This document shows positions 23,906-34,859 of a DNA stretch of 64,000 nt, piece after piece. The stretch's first letter is position 1. The number at the start of each line of letters is the position of its first letter. The stretch is from Otatea glauca (lineage: Eukaryota > Streptophyta > Magnoliopsida > Poales > Poaceae): positions 46,640,743 to 46,704,742 of the forward strand of contig CM070723.1 of NCBI GenBank assembly GCA_036346275.1, given 5' to 3'. The position numbers and the translations under genes were made by a program. The notes under the pieces were generated by a model. It was not told where the DNA came from, did not search any database, and was given only the letters and a program-made list of their open reading frames with translations.

Positions 23906-25650
23906 ATGGCGTCAATTGGCGGAATCATCGCCACCTTCATCTCAGGCCAGGCTTTCCGCTTAGGAAGCCTGGACTTCATCGCAGATGCACGCGGAGAGCT
24001 TGTCTGTCTGGACCAAAACCAGATCCAATCTGGTAAAGATCAGGCCAAGCCGTCTCAGGTATGCCGCTCTGACTCATCCAGTAAACCAGTCGGCATCATG
24101 AGGAATTGCTACGATCTTCGTGGCGTCTTCGCGCCAGATTAGCAGAAGATCGATCTCCAACGCCAACAAGACAATCAAGACGCTACGGAGGAAGATCATC
24201 TTCGTAAGGGTAAGGAGGTGCAAGCGCGATCGCTTCGATCTCGTGGCCGCAATGTCCGCGAGGACATCCTGCAATCCAAGTTGGGAGACCAAGCCGTCTT
24301 CCACACACCGATGCAGAATGTTGTCGCTTCCAAGACGCTTCTCGACATGCTGGACCCGATGATTGCATCGGATAGCCCGACGGCCCCGATCGTGGCCCAG
24401 ATCAAAGCCATGGTGACGGCGGCCGCAATTCAGCAAAATCAGGAGAAGCCGGTAAGAGAAGTGCACTCACACTCCCACGAGACTACCCGCGTCGCTAGCA
24501 GCCGGACAGCTACCAGCCGGTATACCGGCAGTCGGCGCCACATGCAACCAGTCGGGGACGCCCGTCGGAATCTCAACCGCGACCTCCGCCAAGACATCAC
24601 CGCCAGGCGGCAAGAGTGGGACGAGGAAGAACGACGCGGACGCTACGACGACCACGAGCGCTTCGGCATCGGCCACGATCGACGAAGTGATCAAAGGTAC
24701 GATGACTACAATGACCATAGAGACCATCATCGCAGGGGCCGGGACGACAACGACGACCGTCGAGACAGGGCTCGTCGCGCCGAACTCCACCCCGACGCGT
24801 TGATGACAATCGCCGAGCCAGAGGCTCGCCATGCCAGACTCCTCATCATGACGATAGATCCATTGATGGAATCCGTGCGTTCACTTCTCGGCGTACCGAA
24901 GGTTTCAACCATAAGGGCATCGTCAAGTTCGACGGGGAACGAGATTCGGAAGCTTGGCTGTAGGTCCATGCCCTGGTGGTTAAGGCAGCTGGGGGCAATC
25001 AAAACGTGATGGTGAATTATCTGCCAGTCAATCTCACCCCTTCGACTCAAGCATGGCTCGCAGGACTTCCCGCGAACTCGGTGGACTCCTGGAGCAAATT
25101 TTGCGAACAGTTTATCACGAACTTTCAGGGAACCTATGAGAGGCCTGGCACCCCATGGGACCTATATCAGCTTCACCAGAAGAAGGACGAAACGCTGAGA
25201 GATTTCATCCGACGTTTCATGCAGAAGAAAAACACCATCAGAGATGTGTCCGAGGCGGTGGTGGTGGCAGCCTTTCAGAAAGGGGTAAGTGATCCTGATC
25301 TAATAAAGAAAATGTCCAGGAAACCACTGGCCTCCGTAAAGGAGATGTTTGCACTGGCCGACCGATATGCCACGGCCTCAGACGCCCTGGCCGAGCGCCA
25401 AGATCGCCCACAACAGAAGAACAAGGGTGACAAGGCCGAGTCCGCCAAGCCCAAGGACAAGAAGCGGAAAGGCGAGGAGCTAGTCGCGGTAGCAGAACGC
25501 GACCGGCCCCGAGCCCCACGGAGGGAGGCGCCCGACTACAATACTGTCATGGATGCAATCTATCCCTTCCACCCTAAGGGAAAGCACGCTGCCAAGGACT
25601 GCTTCACTCTGAAGTGTTTTGCGCGTGAAAGCCACAGGTAACCAGCTCCA
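23906..25650 (+). pseudogene. gag: Tat element gag (broken)
   Basis: The capsid-forming part of the element. It begins at the ATG at 23906 (MASIGGIIATFISGQ). The central portion is rich in Arg, Asp and His. The retrotransposon gag core lies at about 25040-25420: AWLAGLPANSVDSW, FITNFQGTYERPGTPWDL and FIRRFMQKKN. A His/Cys-containing segment (FHPKGKHAAKDCFTLK) stands at the C-terminal end, where a nucleic-acid-binding knuckle would be. The frame is lost after about 24140, shifts again near 24960 and ends at a stop at 25639. No functional product is expected. The gag core pattern is clear; the exact domain limits are approximate. Confidence 0.85.
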
Positions 25651-25797
25651 GCGAAGGATGAGGCTGCCAAGAAGAAAGAGCCTCCCGGCGAGGACGATTA
25701 CCAAGAGCCCGAGCATGAGCTGAACAACATCTACGGGGGCTCTACCGGATACGAGTCCAAGCGGAAGCAAAAGCTTACCGCTCGGGAAATCAATGCG

Positions 25798-26523
25798 GTG
25801 GAACCAGCAACCCCCCAGTATTTACAGTGGTCCGAGGTCCCGGTCATCTTCGATCGCTCGGATCACCCCAACTGGGCTCTACATCCGGGTAAGTTTCCTC
25901 TAGTGCTCGACCCTGTTATTCGCAGTGTGAAGCTCAAGAAAGTCCTGATCGACGGAGGGAGTGGACTCAACGTCCTGTTCGCTAAAACCTTCGACGACAT
26001 GAACATCCCCCGCTCCGAGCTGAGGCCGGGCTCACAGCCGTTCCACGGGGTGATCCCTGGGGTGTCTTCATTTCCTCTCGGGCAGATTGCTTTGCCCGTC
26101 ACCTTCAGTACCAAAAACAACTACCGGACCGAGTTCATAAATTTCGAGGTAGTGGGTTTCGAGACAGCGTATCACGCTATCTTGGGAAGACCCGGTCTGG
26201 CTCGTTTCATGGCTGTCCCGCACTACACCTATTTGGTGATGAAGATGCCGGGAACCAAAGGCGTCTTCACAGTTCGCAGCGACATTAAGCAATCTTTGCA
26301 ATGCGACCGAGAGAACCATGAACTTGCTGAGCTACAGGAGGCAACTGCCGAAGCGAAGAATATCCAGGCAGAAGCTGCCACGTTGCAGGAAGAAGGCGAT
26401 GTCCCGTCCAAGAAGCAAGCCACATCAGGGATAAAGCCCAGCGAAGGAACCAAGAGAATCATTCTCGACCCGTCCGACTCATCCAAAACGACTTTGATCG
26501 GGACAGGGCCCGAGGATAAATAG
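25798..26523 (+). pseudogene. Tat element aspartic protease region
   Basis: The 241-codon open segment contains the retroviral-type aspartic protease motif KVLIDGGSGLNVLF (residues about 48-61). The usual D-S/T-G triad appears as DGG followed by SG, as in many Tat elements. The second half of the fold is represented by ILGRPGLARFMA. It is followed by an acidic, Lys-rich linker and a TAG at 26521 that separates it from RT. Downstream sequence continues in the same frame, so the TAG looks like a later nonsense change in a single gag-pol frame. Confidence 0.8.
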
Positions 26524-27500
26524 GAAAGCGCGCTCGTCACCTTCCTCCAGGCCAACAAGGACATCTTTGCCTGGAAACCATCCGACATGCCGGGTGTTCC
26601 AAGGGAGGTGATCGAGCATTCTCTACACGTTGACGACAAGGCAAAGCCAGTCAAGCAGAGACTCCGGCGGTTCGCTCCAGACCGTCGAAACGCCATCAAG
26701 CAGGAGATCACTAAGCTATTAGCTGCAGGTTTTATAAAAGAAGTGTATCATCTCGATTGGTTGGCAAACCCTGTACTAGTTGAAAAGAAGAATAAAACCT
26801 GGCGCACGTGCGTTGACTATACCGATCTCAACAAGGCATGTCCAAAGGACCCCTTCGGACTACCTTGGATTGATCAGGTGGTTGATTCAACTGCCAGGTG
26901 CGAGATCCTGAGTTTCCTGGATGCCTACTCAGGGTACCACCAGATTCACCTAAAGGCGGAAGATCACATCAAAACTTCATTCATCACATCCTTTAGGGCC
27001 TTCTGCTATACCACGATGGCGTTCGGGTTGAAAAATACTGGTGCAACGTATCAACACACAATACAACGATGCTTTCACACCCAGCTCGACGTAACGTGGA
27101 GGCATATGTGGACGATGTCGTGGTGAAGACTCGGGAGAAGAAGGACTTTATCGCCAACCTAACCGAGACGTTTGAGAGTCTAAGGACTTTCAGCATGAAG
27201 CTTAATCCCGAGAAGTGTGTTTTCGGAGTATCTTCGAGAAAACTGCTCGAGTTTATCGTATCCCAACAAGGCATTGAGGCCAATCCAGAAAAGATCAAGG
27301 CCATATCAAATATGGAACCACCGACTTGCCAAAAGGACGTCTAGAAGCTCACAGGATGCATAGCCTCACTTAGCAGGTTTATCTCCCTACTGGGTATGCG
27401 AGGTATGCCATTCTTTAAACTCCTTAAGAAGTAGGACAAGTTCCAATGGATGCCTGAGGCACAGCAAGCGTTTGAAGATTTGAAGACTTTCTTAACGATG
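26524..27500 (+). pseudogene. Tat element reverse transcriptase
   Basis: The RT fingers and palm are legible: WLANPVLVEKKNKTWRTCVD, FGLPWIDQVVD, FLDAYSGYHQIHL and TMAFGLKNTGATYQ. The catalytic AYVDDVVVKT stands at about 27102-27131. A one-base shift separates the block before YVDD from YVDD itself (near 27070). TAG stops follow at about 27342 and 27433. The thumb and connection are recognisable (LNPEKCVFGV). All main RT motifs are present, but the breaks make the product non-functional. Confidence 0.88.
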
Positions 27501-27508
27501 CCCCAGTC

Positions 27509-28370
27509 TTGGTTTCACTGATGCCGGAGGAACCTCTATTACTTTACATCGCGACAACGACTCACGTAGTCAGCGCCGTAATCGTCGTAGAAAGGGAGGA
27601 GCCGGGTCACGTGCAGAAGATCCAACGCCCAGTCTACTTCGTCAGCGAGGTCCTAAGTGAATCAAAGGTGCGGTGTCCGCAAGTGGAAAAATTATTATAC
27701 ACCGTACTTCTAACATCTCGTAAACTCAAGTACTACTTCCAAGAGCATGCTATTTCGGTGGTCACCTCCTTCCCGATAGGAGACATACTTCATAACCAGG
27801 AGGCCACTGGGAGAATTGCAACGTGGGCAGTCGAGCTCGAAGCCTTTGATATCCTATTCAAGCCTCGCACATCCATCAAGTCTCAGGCGCTCGCCGACTT
27901 CACCGCCGAATGGACGGAACTTCAAAATTCGGCGGTCATCAAGGAACTCGAGTATTGGATGATGTACTTCGGTGGTTCCCTCACACTCAGCGGCGTGGGG
28001 GCTGGTATAGTGCTCATATCGCCGAGTGGAGAACGATTGAGGTATGTTCTTCAAAAAAATTTCCCTATATCAAACAACGCCGCCGAGTACGAGGCACTCA
28101 TCCATGGGCCCCGTATTGCCATATCGCTCGGTATCTGACGATTGGCGGTTCACGAAGACTCAATGCTCGTGGTCAATCAAGTGCAAAAAGAATGGTCCTG
28201 CATCGAAGACAACATGGCGGCCTACTGCCAGGAGGTAGGCAAGCTGGAAGGCAACTTTGACGGCTTGGAACTTGTCCATGTGCTCCGTCGGGATAATGAA
28301 GCGGCCGACGAGCTAGCAAAGATGGGATCCGGTCGGTCCACAGTGCCCGTGGGAGTATTTGTCGAAGAAA
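27509..28370 (+). pseudogene. Tat element tandem RNase H domains
   Basis: The first domain, which follows RT in all gypsy elements, shows LLYIATTTHVVSAVIV, QRPVYFVSEVL and TSRKLKYYFQEH. The second, found in Tat/Ogre elements and resembling cellular RNase H, shows WMMYFGGSLTLSGVGAGIVL, NNAAEYEAL and HVLRRDNEAADELAKMG. In the second domain the first catalytic Asp, expected in MYFDGS, is Gly. The frame is broken by a TGA at 28137. The double RNase H is the strongest lineage marker in this element. Confidence 0.85.
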
Positions 28371-28379
28371 TTCATGAGC

Positions 28380-29665
28380 CCATGATAAGCACTCGGCCGA
28401 AGTCGGGCATCCTGGCGGAGAAGAGCATGGAGGCGGAAGTCCTGACCATTGCCCCCGATTGGACAGCTCCGTATATGGATTATCTGATGAAGGAAGAGCT
28501 ACCCAAAGACCGCGTGCAGGCCGAGCGAATAATCTACCGAAGCAAGAGCTATGTGGTAATCAGGGACGAACTCTATCGCAAGAGCTCCTTTGGTGTACTA
28601 CGACGGTGCATATCAGATCAAGAAGGAAGAAACCTCTTCAAAGAAATCCACTCGGGAATTTGTGGGAACCACGCAGCGTCAGCAACACTAGTCAGCAAAG
28701 CTTATCGTTAGGGATTTTTTTGGCTGACCGCTGTCACAGATGCAGAGGATATCGTCCGGACATGCGAAGGATGTTAGTTCTTTGCACGATAAGTGAACAA
28801 GCCAGCACATGAGCTACAGACCATCCCAATCACCTGGCCTTTTGCGGTCTGGGGGCTTGATATGGTGGGACCCTTGAAGAAGGCTCAAGGCGGTTATACT
28901 CATCTCTTCGTGGCCGTCGACAAATTCACCAAGTGGAATGAGGCCAAGCCAGTCGCCACAATCACAACCGCAAAGGTCAGATAGTTCTTCCATGAAATCG
29001 TAGTTAGATTCGGCGTACCAAACCGGATCATCACGGACAACGGCACCCAATTCAGAGGGGGAATATTTCAAGACTGGTGCGGCGAACTCGGCATAAAAAT
29101 TTGCTTCGCATCAGTAGCACATCCCCGAAGTAATGGGCAGGTCGAACGAGCCAACGGCATGGTGTTACAAGGCCTAAAGGTAAGGATTTTTTATCGTCTC
29201 AAACCATACGCCACTCGGTGGGTCAAATAATTGCCTTCGGTACTCTGCGGGCTGCGAACCACTCCCAGCCGAGCAACCGGGCAGTCACCTTTCTTCCTGG
29301 TGTATGGCTCAGAGGCGGTCTTCCCCACCGAGTTAGAATTCGGATCCCCGTGGGTTCGGAACTACGAAGAGGTCGCCTCGGAAGAAAGCCAGCTAGAAGA
29401 CCTCGACCGACAGGAAGAAGCCAGGGACATCGCAACAATACAGTCGGCAAAGTACCTTCAGAGTTTACGTCGCTATCACAGTCGCAATGTAAGGAGTCGC
29501 GCATTCTCCAAAGGAGATATGGTCCTTAAAAAGAATCAGAGATGCGAGCATAAGCTCTCCCCGAGTTGGGAAGGCCCTTACATCATCGATGAGGTGGTAC
29601 GTCCTGGGGCTTATAAGCTTAAGCGCGAAGACGGCACAATCGTCAGCAACACCTGGAATATATAA
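28380..29665 (+). pseudogene. Tat element integrase
   Basis: The HHCC zinc-binding region is partly legible (IHSGICGNHAAS, then a Cys-containing stretch near 28740-28790). The catalytic core follows with all three acidic residues in place: WGLDMVGPL, IITDNGTQF and GQVERANG. The C-terminal part has PFFLVYGSEAVFPTELEF and a GPYIIDEVVRPGAYKL domain. It ends with TAA at 29663. Stops at about 28709, 28789, 28981 and 29226 break the frame. The D,D(35)E pattern makes the family certain. Confidence 0.88.
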
Positions 29666-29948
29666 CAGCTACGTCATTTTTTTGCTTGAATTCTGTAATT
29701 CAATTGTTTCATTATGAATAAATGATCACTTTTAAAGTTATTCTGGTACAATGTTCTCGAAAATTATGCGTCTGAGTGCGTCGCTCCTATGAAATCTAAG
29801 ACTCTGGGACATGCGTCATGAACCATGCCCCAGAGCCTGGGGGCTGGACCAGTCGGACGTGATATCCAGTTGGACACGATATCTAAGATATCAAAACCAC
29901 TCGGATAAAGAAAAATGCAATATCAAAGAAATGCTTTTATATATTTAT

Positions 29949-32577
29949 TTATAGGTCCAAGGTCTCCGCTACAGCTGAAGAAGCATATTTTACTTCCTTC
30001 CAAAGTTCGGCGGCCCGGTCTTCGTCCACGTTGCAGGCATAGCCCTCCTTAATAGCTTCAATATCCACTAGATGGTAAAGCGACCTTGTGATCGCCAGAG
30101 CCTGGCTAGCACCATTGGTCGCCACTTCCTTCAAGAGTCTCTTGAGCTCCTTCAGGGCTTCCTCCAGTCGATAGACGACTTGGTCCCTGCTGAGCGGCCT
30201 CTCGCCTTCGGGATGAAGCATGCTCAGCAAGGGCTCTGAGGCTTCACGGAGCTTTGAGCAAGACGTTTCCAGGGCATTAACCTTTTCGTTGTAAGCAGCG
30301 TACTGCGACCGCGTCTTGAACTTATAATCTGCAAGTAGAACAGACTACTAAGGAATACCCAGAAGACGACGAAGGCAAAGGAGGGCCGAGCTGCCGAACG
30401 TACCTTCAAGCTCCTTCTCTGACTTCAAATTGGAGGCCTCTAAGACCTTTAGTTGCTCTTGAAGCTTCGTAATGTCGGAATCTCGAGCTGACGCGGAGAT
30501 GAGGAAATAAAAAAACCAGTCGACTAAACAAGAAACACGAGGTGGCCAAGAAATATCTACCTCAGAGGGAGCCAACAACGTCCAACTTCTCCTCTCGCCA
30601 GACTTTCTGCTCTTCCCGTAGCGCCTGGACCTCCGACCAAAGACCTTGAAGCTTAGCTGCATGCCCAGCCTTGATCTGCGCCAGTTCGGCCAGATATTCC
30701 TGGTGCGTCCTGACCTCTAGGAGCATCCTCTGGAGGTATTCGGACTTCTTTTCAGAACGCTCTCCCAGTTTCTGTAAACATTACAGGTAAAGGTGATGAC
30801 ATGCCAACCGGCACAAGCAAGAAGAAGATCAGAGTGGTGAGAACGTTACCCGAGCCAGGCGGGCACAAGCGGCGGCGTGACTATAAAAGTCCTCCCGCTC
30901 TTTTTCCTCCGCCTGATCGTCAAGAGACTCCAAGCCGCCCTCCTCATCAACCCATGCGGATTGCATTATTTGTCGGGGGCGGGCAGGAGTCGGCAGAACC
31001 CGAGGAATTTCTTCCACATAAGGGGACGGACGGGAGACGGGCTCCCGAGCAGCTGGACCCGATGCCGAAGCACAGGGCATCGATGAAGGCGGAGGTGGCT
31101 CGGAAGGCGCCCTGGTGTCTTTGGGCGAGGCAGTTCGTAGGCCCCCTTGACCGGGTCAGGAACGTCCTGGGGTTTAATTCCCTCGGGCGCCCCAGATGAT
31201 GTCTCGACAGGAAAGTCAAAAGAAGGGTTCCTATAAGAAGGACAGTCGGTAAATAAGCCGACAAAATACTTCAAATAAGAGTCGATAGGGCATCGAACCT
31301 GTCGGACTTCTTCATTTTCATCAGCGGCTTCTTTCGGGAGGCAGAGCCACTCCTAGAGGGACCACTCGAGTAACCTGGGCTCCTCCTGACTGCCCGAGTC
31401 CCTCGAAATCAGACTCGGCTGTGCCACAGGCTTGTGGGGAAGGGGAACCGACGCCACTGTTGCTCGTGCTGACGGTTCATGGATCTTGGGACCACCAGTT
31501 GGGCGCCGGAGCTGCGCAGGGTCCTTGGCAACCGCTTTCTTCCCCTTCTTAGCGGCGGGGTCTCTAGCCGGGGAGCTTGCCGGCCATTTACAGGGCGCGC
31601 CTTTATGCACTGGCATTTTCGGAAGAGGCGCGTCACTGAAAAAGGCCAGCCGATCCTGGAAAGGAATATTAAAACAGTCAAAAGACATTCAGAGACAAAT
31701 ACAGAATTCTATCAGCTAAACTTCCTTACCTCAGGAGGAGGATTTGATGCAATGAAGGCTTTCGGGCATCTGATGGTGGACACCTCGACATGGCTTCGGG
31801 GAGTTCCCGCGTCGGATCACCCATTCCTTCAAACTGATATACCGGGTGAACACGCTCTTTCAGGGGCTGAATCCGGCGAGCGACGAAATAAAGGGCCAGA
31901 CTGACTCCCGTAAGGCCGTCTTCCTTTAGCTTATCGATCAGCACCAGAAGTTCCTGAACTTGGTCCATGTCAGTAGCATTGGGAGCAGATACCCAAAAAA
32001 GGGACACCTTAGGCCGGTGCCCGACAAAGGAGGGGAGAGCGGGATCAGGATTGGCACAATAGAACCACTCATAGTTCCAGCCTTTATTGGAAGTTTTGAA
32101 GGGAATGGCAAAGTAGTTTTTCTTCAAACCCTCCCGCAATTGAAAACCGGCTCCCCCGACAACTTTGGGGTCGCTCTTTGAAGGATAAGGCTTCAGAAGA
32201 TAAAGATGGAGAAAAAGACTGAAATGGTGGCGGATGCCCAAGAACGCCTCACAGAGGTGAACGAAGACAGAGATTAGAAGAATGGAATTGGGATTCAAAT
32301 TCACCAATTCGATACCGTAGAAAAAGAGAAGACCGCGAAGAAAAACGCAGGCAGGAAGGCCCAGCCCGCGCTGAAAGAAAGATTCAAACACCACAACTTC
32401 CTCAGAGCGGGGAGTGGGGATGGATTCACCTGCGGCCGGTCGCGCGGTGATCAAGATCGAGGTCGGAAGAACCCCATCGTCCGCCATAGATTGCAACCGC
32501 TCCTCCGTCGTAATCGAAGTGGTCCAATCTTGGGCCGAAGGTAGCGAAGAGGCGTCCTTGGAGGAGTGGGAAGACAT
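29949..32577 (-). pseudogene. Antisense gene of the Tat element (putative gypsy-type transposase domain)
   Basis: A minus-strand gene lies between integrase and the 3' LTR. Its first exon (32577-31730) starts with a Ser-rich leader. It then has the conserved domain known as 'putative gypsy type transposon' (FFQRGLGLPACVFLRGLLFF, IELVNLNPNSILLISVFVHL, KNYFAIPF, GWNYEWFYC). It closes at a CTGAG|GTAAGG donor (31730/31729). The next exon starts after a TTTCCAG acceptor at 31655 (DRLAFFSDAPLPKMP). The reading frames of the two exons fit only if a one-base shift near 31795 is allowed for. Further open pieces at 31270-30350 and at 30230-29949 (VVYRLEEALKELKRLLKEVA) look like charged, coiled-coil C-terminal exons. 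The biochemical role of this protein family is unknown. Confidence 0.75.
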
Positions 32578-32715
32578 TTTCAGAGGAGAGATTAAGAGCA
32601 GTGCAAAGATGCAAGCGCAGCAGCGAGAATCCTAGCGGCGGAGAAGTCGGAGAGACAACGGAATAGAAGGGGAAAGAGTGCGCGGTGAAAGAATGAACCG
32701 TCGGGCAATGCACGG

Positions 32716-32726
32716 CCTAGCCTTTA
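32716..32726 (-). promoter_or_regulatory. TATA-like box upstream of the antisense gene
   Basis: On the minus strand the sequence reads CCTTTAAAGGC, about 140 bp upstream of the antisense ATG. It is a plausible core promoter, but the palindrome could also be chance. Confidence 0.35.
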
Positions 32727-33089
32727 AAGGCGGGAGAAATTAGGTTTTCGCCGAATTGGCGGGAAAAATATTGCTGGGACACCTAGCCCTACTCTATACT
32801 CCATAATGATTTACTGGCATGGTGTCCTGACGTACAGAGGCAGTCATGGTTTGACCAAGTCATGTTCGGGACACGTCGCTCTACACGATGGGATGTTTAA
32901 CCACTTAACACACTAAGCAGGCATGGATGTCCTCCAGTTTGGATTAAAAATATCTTCTTGTGATATGCCCCACGCTGGGTCACTAGTTGGTTACCGTATG
33001 ACGGAATCATATATCGCAAGTTGAGCCTGATAAGGCACAAATCCAATGGTATGCCCCAAGAGGGTCGAAAAGCTGTGTATCGTAATAAA

Positions 33090-33640
33090 CGAGTACGGAT
33101 ACCGTTTGGATAAATCTTGATATGTCCCAAGATGGACCAGAGCTATATCCGACATCAGTCGGGTATAGGTATCACTCGGCCATGAGCCAAGAAAAATCCT
33201 AATACGCTCCAAGAGACTAAGCTGTATCCTACATCAGTCGGATATGGGTATCACTCGGCCAAGAACTACGTGAATTCTGATACGCTCCAAGAGAGCCTAA
33301 GCTGTATCCTACATCAGTCGGATATGGGTATCACTCGGCCATGAGCCGCGTAAGTATGGTACGCTCCAGGCTGAGCTTAATCTATACCCTATAGAAGTCG
33401 GATATGGATGTCTTTCGGCCATGAGCCGCGCAAATCCTAATGTGTCCCAAGTCGGACCTAAGGTACATCCCGCGCCAGTCGGATCTGGATGCCACTCGGC
33501 CAAGGGTCAAGCAAGTCTTAGTGCGATGCTCTCCATATCGAGCCTAAGCTATATCCTACGGCAGACGGACACGGATATCAACAGATCAGAGAGCCATGCA
33601 AGCTTCGAAATGCCCCAAGTTGGGTCTAAAATATGTCAAG
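33090..33640 (+). repeat. Tandem repeat of about 80 bp in the Tat element
   Basis: At least five diverged copies of a unit of about 80 bp, recognisable by GTCGGATATGG followed by ATCACTCGGCCATGAGCC and a GCTCCAAGA-like word. CTCGGCC or TTCGGCC recurs near 33172, 33252, 33330, 33411 and 33491, at spacings of 78-81 bp. Related words continue outward to about 32950 and 33640. It separates the two antisense units. Confidence 0.8.
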
Positions 33641-33735
33641 CGACAATAACGGAGAATACTTGGAAAAGGTACTTCTTTATTATATATAAATTCCCCAGAC
33701 ATTATGCCAGGGAAAATATTACATTTACAGATATT

Positions 33736-33930
33736 TTACCCCTCTCCGCGGCGAACACGTTCGAGTGCTTCCACGAGAACTTCCTTGACCTCATGAAGGA
33801 CAGGGAAGATCTCGAGGAAGACGTCGACGGCGGTACGGTCGGGGGCGATGGCGGCATCCTCCGCCAATTCAGCCACGGCGATCTCGAAGAGCGCCCATAA
33901 TTCAGCAAGCGTAGGACTCTGGTTGGCCAT
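33736..33930 (-). CDS. Small antisense ORF of the Tat element, 64 aa
   Basis: A minus-strand ORF starting MANQSPTLAELWALFEIAV and ending ERVRRGEG. It is acidic and strongly helical in character, with Ala, Glu, Leu and Val at regular intervals. An antisense TATA box (GCTATAAAAGG, 34017-34027) lies about 90 bp upstream of this ATG, which is why I chose it rather than the longer frame starting at 34017. The frame is intact, unlike the sense genes. I do not recognise the protein. It may be a separate small gene, or a first exon spliced to the larger antisense gene. Confidence 0.5.
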   Translation of the reverse strand: MANQSPTLAELWALFEIAVAELAEDAAIAPDRTAVDVFLEIFPVLHEVKEVLVEALERVRRGEG

Positions 33931-34016
33931 GCAATCCCACGTAAAAAAGGTGGAGCTTAGAGCAAGAAGATGGAGAACTAAGCGCGAAGGAATGCATTCA
34001 ACAAAGCGCTGGTTCA

Positions 34017-34027
34017 CCTTTTATAGC
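34017..34027 (-). promoter_or_regulatory. Antisense TATA box
   Basis: GCTATAAAAGG on the minus strand, placed correctly for transcription of the small antisense ORF at 33930-33736. Confidence 0.5.
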
Positions 34028-34398
34028 TAGTATGATAAGGTTGAAGTAAATGCGATGATGTGAAGACGTCGGAAGCCGAGGAGCCTTAGAGTTAAGATGG
34101 TTTCAAAAGCCAAGAAGTTTTTCAGCAAATGAATTGGCATAGAAAATCAAGACGACCTCGAAGACTGCCTGGGGCTGATCATTGACGAGGAAGGATATTA
34201 AGGTTTCGCTTCGAGCATTCAAGACCAAAAAATCGAAGGATATATTCGAGTCCTTCATAATCCCCTTGCTGCAAGAAGAAGCATTCAATTCAATAAAGAA
34301 TCCAGTCAGAGGTTTATGCCGGAAGCTGAAGATGTTGATCCAAAGTTGAGGTCCAGATGGAAATACAGTAACCGGATCATGAATCACTCGGGGACTGC

Positions 34399-34854
34399 TG
34401 CGGAATATAAGAACACGGGTATCTTCATAACCGGCCCAGAAGCACCGAAGGAAGAGATAGGGCCGAACGAAAGGCCTAGAGGACAGGCCCCGCACAGAGC
34501 CTTGCTGCCGTGCGGAAGGGGATACATCCCAAATACAGTTGAGCGTATAATTAGAAATAAGAGATATGATTGTAATCTGAGTTGTTAGGTAAGATAAAGA
34601 TGTAAACTCTATCCTGCAACCGATCAGGATTCTGTAAACCGCCTCACTCCCAGTATATAAGGGAGAGGGCGGGCAACAACAGAAGCCATCCAATCTACGA
34701 TCCCAGAAATCCACATAATCCCAGCACACAGGACTAGGGTATTACCTTCACCGTCGAGGGCCTGAACCTGTCTAAACCTTTGTCTTGTGTGACCTTCGAG
34801 TTTGTGATCTAGCGCATGCCCCATAAAATTCATTGCCGACTACAAAAGTCGACA
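34399..34854 (+). repeat. 3' LTR of the Tat element
   Basis: 456 bp, TGCGGAATATAAG to AGTCGACA, preceded by CTCGGGGACTGC as a short polypurine region. It lacks 18 bp and a TG dinucleotide present in the 5' LTR. Confidence 0.88.
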
Positions 34855-34859
34855 CCAGT

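Larger units (their letters stand above)
23381..34854 (+). mobile_element. Complete Tat-lineage Ty3/gypsy retrotransposon, 11.5 kb, inactivated
   Basis: Both LTRs are present and the 5-bp target duplication CCAGT is perfect (23376-23380 and 34855-34859). A primer-binding region follows the left LTR, and a short purine run (GGGGA) precedes the right one. The polyprotein order is gag, protease, RT, RNase H, a second RNase H, integrase. The extra RNase H and the antisense genes between integrase and the right LTR are hallmarks of the Tat/Ogre lineage. Frame shifts and stops occur in every domain. Roughly 20 substitutions and an 18-bp indel separate the two LTRs over about 456 bp, so the insertion is geologically recent, on the order of one to two million years at usual grass rates (inference). 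Confidence 0.9.

Noticed and set aside
30801..31904. Plus-strand open frames between integrase and the 3' LTR of the Tat element
   Set aside because: They lie opposite the antisense gene, whose frames carry the recognisable protein domain. The plus-strand readings do not.
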